Assembly: GCA_044224925.1 (NCBI GenBank)
Contig: JBGAJM010000001.1
Location: 248,001-312,000 of the forward strand
DNA length: 64,000 bases
From: Kapaibacterium sp044224925
Lineage (GTDB): Bacteria; Bacteroidota; Ignavibacteria; Kapaibacteriales; Kapaibacteriaceae
Reading direction: 5' to 3'
Under the pieces are notes generated by a model. The model did no database searches. It saw nothing but the letters and a program-made list of their open reading frames with translations, and was not told the DNA's origin. The position numbers and the translations under genes are program-made. This document shows, piece after piece, positions 59,051-64,000 of this stretch; the first letter of the stretch is position 1; each line of letters begins with the position of its first letter.

Positions 59051-60376
59051 TTACAATGCCATTACCACAACTTGGGCGTTTCGGAATCGGACCACGTATA
59101 GACCGGATGGCGGTGGAATGAAAACACGTGGACCTGTGCCGGTCGCACACGTGTGGCCAATGGCATCGATCACTTCCCACTGCACGGATGCCACGTCGGG
59201 ATCGCGGTCGGAGAGATCGATGGTTCTGCTCGACGTTGCAATGCGATCTGCACTTGCGTGGGTGGCATCATCCTCGACAGAAGTGGTCACGTCGAACGTG
59301 AAGAAATAGACGCCACTGTTAGAACTCAACAGCCATTCCGTCGGCGCCGTGCGGTGCGCAGAATAGAAGCTGGGCGTCCACGGCAATCCTGAGATCTGAT
59401 CTTCTACGTTGTAGAGTTTGACACTGTTCTCCTGTACCACCCATACACTACCGCCGGCCATGACGAGCGCTACCGAATCACCACTCCAGCCGCCATTGGG
59501 AAATGGTCCGTCAACGTAGTGCAGTGACGACTCTCGGGTGCGAGTGTCGAGCCGAACGTAACAGGCCGGACTCGTTTCGCGTTCGGCGCTTGTCCGTCCA
59601 TAGAAGGTGTACACGATGTGATCACCCACTCGAACAACGACCGGCGATTGATAACGATGGGTCATTCCTGCAGGGGGTGCAACAGGAGCTGTACTTCCGT
59701 TCGGAGACACTTCCAACAGATACGCTTGGGCATTGTTGTTCAGATAGGAACCGAAATAGGTCGTCCCATCCGGAAGTGTTGCACCCGTGTTTCCAAGCAC
59801 CGACAGCGATCTGTACACAAAGGATGAGGTCTCCTCAAACGCAAGCCCATTCACAAAGCCTACATGAAATCTCGAAGAATCAATGTAGCTCATGATGGCA
59901 CCTCCCGACGTGTCACGACGCACGACCACGTAGCTATGCGCCGCTGCGAGTAGCCTGCCGTCCGGTAGCGGCGCCAAGGAGGTGATCACGATCTCTCGGT
60001 TTGGCATCGCAAGTGCCACACGTTGCCATGGCCCCCAATCGACGGAACGAAACGTCCCATCCGGCGTTGCGATCGTGAGTGTATCGTTGTGGAGGATGTA
60101 CTGTGCGAACGTTGACCTATTCGATGGAGGAGTCGCCCCCGGACCTTGGATCGAATCGCATGTGATCCCATATGGTGTGCGAAAAAAATCCTGGATCGGT
60201 GGCATGGCGGCATACTGACTGAAGGCGAAGAACTGCGGTCCATCCGGAGAACGAAGGACCATGGAAAAGCCATCGTTCTGACAGAATGACGAGTCGTTAT
60301 ACCGCGAGAACTTCTGCGCATGCGCACCAACGCTCAGAAGGACAAGAAGAACCCCAAGTCGAAGGACGACGATCAT
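59051..60376 (-). CDS. Probable T9SS-secreted protein with propeller-like body
   Basis: A 441-residue exported protein. Signal peptide MIVVLRLGVLLVLLSVGAHA. The body is a series of beta-rich repeats (LAPLPDGRLLAAAHSYVVV; GATLPDGTTYFGSYL; RVGDHIVYTFYGRT), propeller-like. The last 60 residues (TIDLSDRDPDVASVQWEVID, then SGLYVVRFRNAQVVVMAL) fit a T9SS type A sorting domain. This implies export through SprA and cleavage by PorU. The passenger function is unknown. Confidence 0.72.
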   Translation of the reverse strand: MIVVLRLGVLLVLLSVGAHAQKFSRYNDSSFCQNDGFSMVLRSPDGPQFFAFSQYAAMPPIQDFFRTPYGITCDSIQGPGATPPSNRSTFAQYILHNDTLTIATPDGTFRSVDWGPWQRVALAMPNREIVITSLAPLPDGRLLAAAHSYVVVRRDTSGGAIMSYIDSSRFHVGFVNGLAFEETSSFVYRSLSVLGNTGATLPDGTTYFGSYLNNNAQAYLLEVSPNGSTAPVAPPAGMTHRYQSPVVVRVGDHIVYTFYGRTSAERETSPACYVRLDTRTRESSLHYVDGPFPNGGWSGDSVALVMAGGSVWVVQENSVKLYNVEDQISGLPWTPSFYSAHRTAPTEWLLSSNSGVYFFTFDVTTSVEDDATHASADRIATSSRTIDLSDRDPDVASVQWEVIDAIGHTCATGTGPRVFIPPPSGLYVVRFRNAQVVVMAL

Positions 60377-60399
60377 GGCACACCCCACGATGATGTATG

Positions 60400-60948
60400 C
60401 TATACGTTCGGGAACAACGGATACTCTGTTTCGATCTCGCCACGGGCGATGCGTTTGAGTTTGCTCTGCGACAATGTTCGACGGATCGCTGAAAGTCGTT
60501 CAAAGAAATAGATGCCGTTCAAGTGGTCAACCTCATGCTGGATCACGCGGGCAAGCAATCCATCGGCCTCGCGCACCACTTCCTTCATGTGTCGGTCGAG
60601 GTAGCGGACCTGGATGGCCTCGGGACGCACCACTACATCGCGAAGGTCGGGGAGCGACAGACAACCTTCTTCGAATTCCTCTTCCTCGTCGCTATAGGCT
60701 TCGATCACGGGATTGATCAGGAGGAGCGGACCTTCCGTGGCGTCCTCATCGTCGGAGTCCGCCACATCGATCACGGTCATCGCCAGCGAACTGCCCACCT
60801 GATTGGCGGCAAGTCCGATGCCGTTGGCATTGTACATGGTCTCGAACATGTTCTCCACGAAGGCATTGATCTCGTCGCTGAGATCTGCGATCGGCTGGGC
60901 CTTCTGCCTCAGCACGGGATGATTGTACGTGTAGACGGGAAGGATCAT
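60400..60948 (-). CDS. def: Peptide deformylase
   Basis: A 182-residue metallohydrolase that removes the formyl group from nascent proteins. Motif 1 is GIGLAANQV at 43-51, motif 2 EEGCLSLP with C96, and motif 3 QHEVDHLNG with H138, E139 and H142. The ATG overlaps the HAD-gene stop by 4 bp. Confidence 0.96.
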   Translation of the reverse strand: MILPVYTYNHPVLRQKAQPIADLSDEINAFVENMFETMYNANGIGLAANQVGSSLAMTVIDVADSDDEDATEGPLLLINPVIEAYSDEEEEFEEGCLSLPDLRDVVVRPEAIQVRYLDRHMKEVVREADGLLARVIQHEVDHLNGIYFFERLSAIRRTLSQSKLKRIARGEIETEYPLFPNV

Positions 60949-61622
60949 GGAGATACGATATCCAGCAGTTGCGTGATGTCTGTGAGAGTGTAGTCTGCAT
61001 TCACGGTCTGATTGCCAAACGAGTCGCCATAGGCTGCAAAGGCCGTCTTCATGCCCACGTTCCGAGCGCCCACCATGTCGCGGTCCGCCCAGTCGCCCAC
61101 CATGATGGCCTCGCTCGGCTGCACGCCCAGCATGTCCAACGCCATCAGGAACGGCTTCGGACTTGGCTTGCGCTCACCCGAGTCGTCGTAGGTGACCACA
61201 TGATTGAAGAAGTGGTGGTAGTTCACGAAGCACAGGCGAAGCCAGGCCTCGCGGGCCGGGGCGTCCGACACGATGGCCAGCTTGATCTGTTTGCGATTGA
61301 GTTCGATAAGGGTGGCCGTCACATGGGGGTAGGGCTTGAGGGCGGCCTCGCGGGCGCGACGGTAGGCGATGATGCCGGCCGACAGGATGCGCATGTCCAC
61401 CTTGCCCAACAATTCCTGCAATAACTGGTCGAACACCTGCTGATACTCGATGCCCTGCTCTTTGTAGATGGCGTCGATATGCGTCTTCATCTGGTCGAAG
61501 GTGAGGTTCAACCCAGCATCCATCATGGCCCCGATGGCCGCATCAACGGCCTGACGTTTCATGGCCATGAAGTCCACCAATGTATTGTCCAGATCGAAAA
61601 TCACGGCCTTGATGGCGCTCAT
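60945..61622 (-). CDS. HAD-superfamily hydrolase
   Basis: A 225-residue HAD-IA phosphatase. Motif I is VIFDLDNTLVD with D10 and D12, motif II IVSDAP, motif III KPSPKPFL, and motif IV MVGDWADRD. The C1 cap is helical. The substrate is unknown, probably a small phosphometabolite. A perfect -7 box (TAACTTTG) lies 24 nt upstream and AAGGA gives a Shine-Dalgarno, so this start has a normal leader. It leads the HAD-def operon. Confidence 0.9.
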   Translation of the reverse strand: MSAIKAVIFDLDNTLVDFMAMKRQAVDAAIGAMMDAGLNLTFDQMKTHIDAIYKEQGIEYQQVFDQLLQELLGKVDMRILSAGIIAYRRAREAALKPYPHVTATLIELNRKQIKLAIVSDAPAREAWLRLCFVNYHHFFNHVVTYDDSGERKPSPKPFLMALDMLGVQPSEAIMVGDWADRDMVGARNVGMKTAFAAYGDSFGNQTVNADYTLTDITQLLDIVSP

Positions 61623-61646
61623 GGGTGTTCCTTGAAGAATTCTTCA

Positions 61647-61654
61647 CAAAGTTA
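61647..61654 (-). promoter_or_regulatory. -7 box for the HAD-def operon
   Basis: TAACTTTG on the minus strand, a perfect TAnnTTTG, with 24 nt to the ATG. No TTG at -33 is clear. Confidence 0.5.
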
Positions 61655-61700
61655 CGGAACGGGACGGCCTTGAAGGCCATAGTACATCATGCACTTATCG

Positions 61701-61708
61701 TATTTTTG
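61701..61708 (+). promoter_or_regulatory. -7 box 4 nt before yqeY
   Basis: TATTTTTG, a perfect TAnnTTTG, with 4 nt (61709-61712) to the ATG. A GGCCTTGAAGGCC palindrome (61667-61679) lies between this and the divergent promoter. Confidence 0.45.
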
Positions 61709-61712
61709 CACC

Positions 61713-62165
61713 ATGAACCTTACAACGACGATCAACGACCACATCAAGGAGGCCATGAAGGCCGGCGATAAGCTCCGCCTTGAGACCCTCCGATCCCTTC
61801 GTGCCGGCATTCTCGAGTTCGAGAAGAGCGGTGCCGAGCGCGACATGACGCCCGATGATGAATTCAAGATCCTGAATTCCGCTGCCAAGAAACGCAAGGA
61901 CGCCATCGAGCTGTTCGAGGCCAATGGCCGCACGGACGCTGCCGAGAAAGAGCGTCAGGAGTTGGCCATCATCATGACGTATCTGCCGGCACAACTGAGC
62001 GAAGATGAAGTGCGCGCCGAGATCACCACCATCATCGCCTCGGTAGGTGCCACAACATCGGCCGACTTCGGCAAGGTGATGGGCGCGGCCACGAAGGCCC
62101 TGAAGGGCAAGGCCGACGGAGCGATGATCCAACGTATCGCCAAGCAATTGCTAGGTGGCGCGTGA
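61713..62165 (+). CDS. GatB/YqeY-domain protein
   Basis: A 150-residue YqeY-type protein: AMKAGDKLRLETLRSLRAGI, RKDAIELFEANGRTDAAEKE, TYLPAQLSEDEVRAEI and GKVMGAATKALKGKADG. The domain is related to the tRNA-binding tail of GatB. Its function is not settled. The ATG at 61713 is preferred because a perfect -7 box lies immediately upstream. It overlaps mutS2 by 4 bp. Confidence 0.9.
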   Translation: MNLTTTINDHIKEAMKAGDKLRLETLRSLRAGILEFEKSGAERDMTPDDEFKILNSAAKKRKDAIELFEANGRTDAAEKERQELAIIMTYLPAQLSEDEVRAEITTIIASVGATTSADFGKVMGAATKALKGKADGAMIQRIAKQLLGGA

Positions 62166-64000
62166 GCGATCGGTCCGTCACGGAAGACGACCTGCTGACC
62201 GCTGCGCTCGACGAACTGGATGTGGCCAAGGTCTGCGCGCACGTCGCCACCTTTGCCCAATCCTCCCTCGGAGCCGAGCGCCTGCGCACAGTGCGACAAT
62301 TCACGAATGCCACTGCCCTCCGCGAAGAACTGCAACGCACGCAAGAGGTGGTGGATGTGATGGCGGCAGGGGATGAGATCCCCTTCGATCGACTTGCCGA
62401 TGTCTCGTCCTTGCTGCGCAAGACGCGCATTGCCGGCGCCTTCCTCTCGGCACCCGAGATGCTGAACGTGCTCGAGGCCATGCAAACGTCGCGCGCCATC
62501 CGTCGGTTCTTCGCCGAACGTGCCGAACGTACCCCGGCCCTTGCCGCCTTCGTCCGCAACCTTGTGGACGATCGTGTGCTCGAGAAACATATCACGGATG
62601 CCATCGACGATACAGGGACGGTACGCGACAATGCGAGCAGGGAACTGCTGTCGATCCGTCGCGAGATCCACGAACTTTCTGCGCGACTGCGCACACGTCT
62701 GCAACGGATCCTGAAGAAGTTCGGCGACGAGGAGTTGCTGACGGATGATTTCATCACGCAACGGGACGGTCGATTCGTGCTGCCCTTACGCGTCGAGAAC
62801 AAACGCTCTGTAGAAGGCATCATCCATGGTGTGTCGCAGACCGGATCGACGGTCTTCATGGAGCCCGCAGAAACGTACGAGATGAACAACGAGCTCTCGC
62901 TCCTGCACAATGCAGAGCTGCGCGAGATCGCCCGCATCCTTACGGTGCTGACGGCGGAAGTGGGTACCGTGTCGCATTCCATCGAAGAGGCCGTCGACGT
63001 GCTCACATCGCTCGATGTGTGCATGGCCAAAGCCCGACATGCTCTCAAGTACGGCGGCATCTGTCCGACGATCTCCGACGAAGAAGAGATCGAACTCACA
63101 CGGGTCTATCATCCCATCCTCAAGCAACAGGCAACGACGTCGAAGATCGACGTCATCCCGCTGTCCGTGAGCTTCGATGCGACCACGCGCGGCATTCTGA
63201 TCTCCGGACCGAATGCCGGCGGAAAGACCGTTGCCATGAAGACGATCGGCTGCTCCATAGCCATGGCCTTGAGCGGCCTGTTCCCGCTTGGCATGGTCAC
63301 CACGGGCATGTGTCGGCTGTTCACGGCCATTGGCGATCATCAAAGCATCGACAGTAACCTTTCCACCTTCTCGTCGCAGATCATCCGCCTTCGCGATATC
63401 CTGAGTTACTGCGGTCCGGACGCCCTTGTGATGATCGACGAGATCTGCGCCGGTACCGATCCTGCCGAGGGCGGCGCCCTTGCAGCCGGCATCCTGGATT
63501 CGCTGGTGGAACGCAAGGCCTTCTTCGTGGTGACCACGCACCAAAGCTCCCTGAAGCAATACGCGCTGACGCGACCATCCATTCGCAATGCCTCGCTGGC
63601 CTTTGACGACGTGAAACTGCAACCCACGTTCCAGTTCCTGAGCGGCGTCCCGGGCAATTCCTATGCCTTCGTGTTGGCGCAGAACGTGGGACTGCCTGAA
63701 GTGGTGATCTCGCGTGCACGCACGTATCTGGGCGACCGACACGATGAACTCGAACAAAGCATTGCCGCCATGCAACGATTCCGCACCGAGGCCGAGCAGC
63801 ATCATGCAACGGCGCGAGAAGAGGCGGCAAAGGCGGAACGGATCAAGGCCGATTACGAAGAGCGTCTGACGCAGTTCAAGAAGAAGCGCAGCGAGTTGAT
63901 GGAAGGCGCACGTGACGAAGCGCGCGACATCCTACGTAAGGCCCAGGCTCTGATCGAGAACAGTGTGCGCGAAGTACGTGAACAACAACGTGCAGCACAG
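62162..64000 (+). CDS. mutS2: Endonuclease MutS2 (cut by window edge)
   Basis: 613 codons from GTG at 62162 to the edge. An N-terminal connector/lever region (DRLADVSSLLRKTRIAGAFL; FVLPLRVENKRSVEGIIHGV) is followed by the ATPase: Walker A GPNAGGKT at 349-356, then FSSQIIRLRDIL and Walker B LVMIDEICAGTDPAEGGALA (usual L-G-x-G-T-D has I-C). A long coiled coil begins near 530. The Smr nuclease domain would follow beyond the edge. MutS2 suppresses recombination or rescues stalled ribosomes rather than repairing mismatches. The start overlaps the yqeY stop (GTGA). Confidence 0.94.
   Translation, partial: MSDRSVTEDDLLTAALDELDVAKVCAHVATFAQSSLGAERLRTVRQFTNATALREELQRTQEVVDVMAAGDEIPFDRLADVSSLLRKTRIAGAFLSAPEMLNVLEAMQTSRAIRRFFAERAERTPALAAFVRNLVDDRVLEKHITDAIDDTGTVRDNASRELLSIRREIHELSARLRTRLQRILKKFGDEELLTDDFITQRDGRFVLPLRVENKRSVEGIIHGVSQTGSTVFMEPAETYEMNNELSLLHNAELREIARILTVLTAEVGTVSHSIEEAVDVLTSLDVCMAKARHALKYGGICPTISDEEEIELTRVYHPILKQQATTSKIDVIPLSVSFDATTRGILISGPNAGGKTVAMKTIGCSIAMALSGLFPLGMVTTGMCRLFTAIGDHQSIDSNLSTFSSQIIRLRDILSYCGPDALVMIDEICAGTDPAEGGALAAGILDSLVERKAFFVVTTHQSSLKQYALTRPSIRNASLAFDDVKLQPTFQFLSGVPGNSYAFVLAQNVGLPEVVISRARTYLGDRHDELEQSIAAMQRFRTEAEQHHATAREEAAKAERIKADYEERLTQFKKKRSELMEGARDEARDILRKAQALIENSVREVREQQRAAQ

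Noticed and set aside
1..64000. Insertion sequences, rRNA or prophage
   Set aside because: No transposase, integrase, rRNA or phage structural gene was recognised anywhere in the window.

Overview
The window reads as a chromosomal segment of a Bacteroidota/FCB-group bacterium, most likely from the Kapabacteria/Ignavibacteria (Chlorobi-related) neighbourhood. This placement is an inference. It rests on type IX secretion (T9SS) genes (a 2,278-residue SprA, a PorQ barrel, a PorE-like OmpA protein and a probable T9SS cargo with a C-terminal sorting domain) and on Bacteroidota-style -7 boxes (TAnnTTTG) upstream of several genes. Most of the sequence is moderately G+C-rich; two patches (about 40.2-42.2 kb and 47.7-48.6 kb) are visibly A+T-richer and hold accessory genes.

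Layout. 0-5 kb: lon (cut by the left edge) diverges from infC-rpmI-rplT, a terminator, then pheS-lolD-small membrane protein-redoxin. 5-14 kb, minus strand: a long chain reading GH2-like membrane protein, hrcA, grpE, dnaJ, comEA, a PilM-like protein, rsmD, coaD, rimO, mostly overlapping or closely spaced. 14-24.4 kb, plus: sprA, parA, parB and a reading frame that joins a hotdog thioesterase to PorQ. 24.4-35 kb: a small exported protein, a TPR histidine kinase overlapping a carotenoid cyclase gene, tRNA-Pro, two VWA proteins, an Ogg2-type DNA glycosylase, a FlK-like thioesterase, mtaB and an M55 aminopeptidase. 35-39 kb, minus: globin, TPR/SARP regulator, M48 protease and truA. 39.2-49.0 kb: an accessory region bounded by two related tandem arrays in opposite orientation. 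It holds a RlaP-type nucleotidyltransferase, three immunity-like genes (DUF6188, SMI1/KNR4, WapI-like), an unknown exported protein, a decayed T9SS sorting domain and an SOS mutagenesis cassette (S24 repressor, imuB, DUF6504-like gene, dnaE2). 49-58.7 kb: a polytopic membrane protein, a tandem tyrosine phenol-lyase/tryptophanase operon, a VanX-like dipeptidase with a PorE-like protein, an outer-membrane barrel, and an aldehyde dehydrogenase with a YARHG protein. 58.7-64 kb: DUF2442, a T9SS cargo, def, a HAD hydrolase, yqeY and mutS2 (cut by the right edge).

How the genes work together. SprA, PorQ and the PorE-like protein are parts of one secretion machine; the 59-60 kb protein and the 48.5 kb remnant look like its clients. 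HrcA-GrpE-DnaJ form a heat-shock unit. The S24 repressor, with two operator-like palindromes 22 bp apart in front of it, probably controls the ImuB-DnaE2 translesion module. Three genes (rimO, truA, yqeY) have a perfect -7 box exactly 4 nt before the ATG, which suggests leaderless transcripts. The most unusual observations are the thioesterase-PorQ frame, the leaderless geometry, the inverted-array-bounded accessory region with orphan immunity-like genes, and a GH2-fold protein that appears to lack its nucleophile and carries a C-terminal membrane domain.
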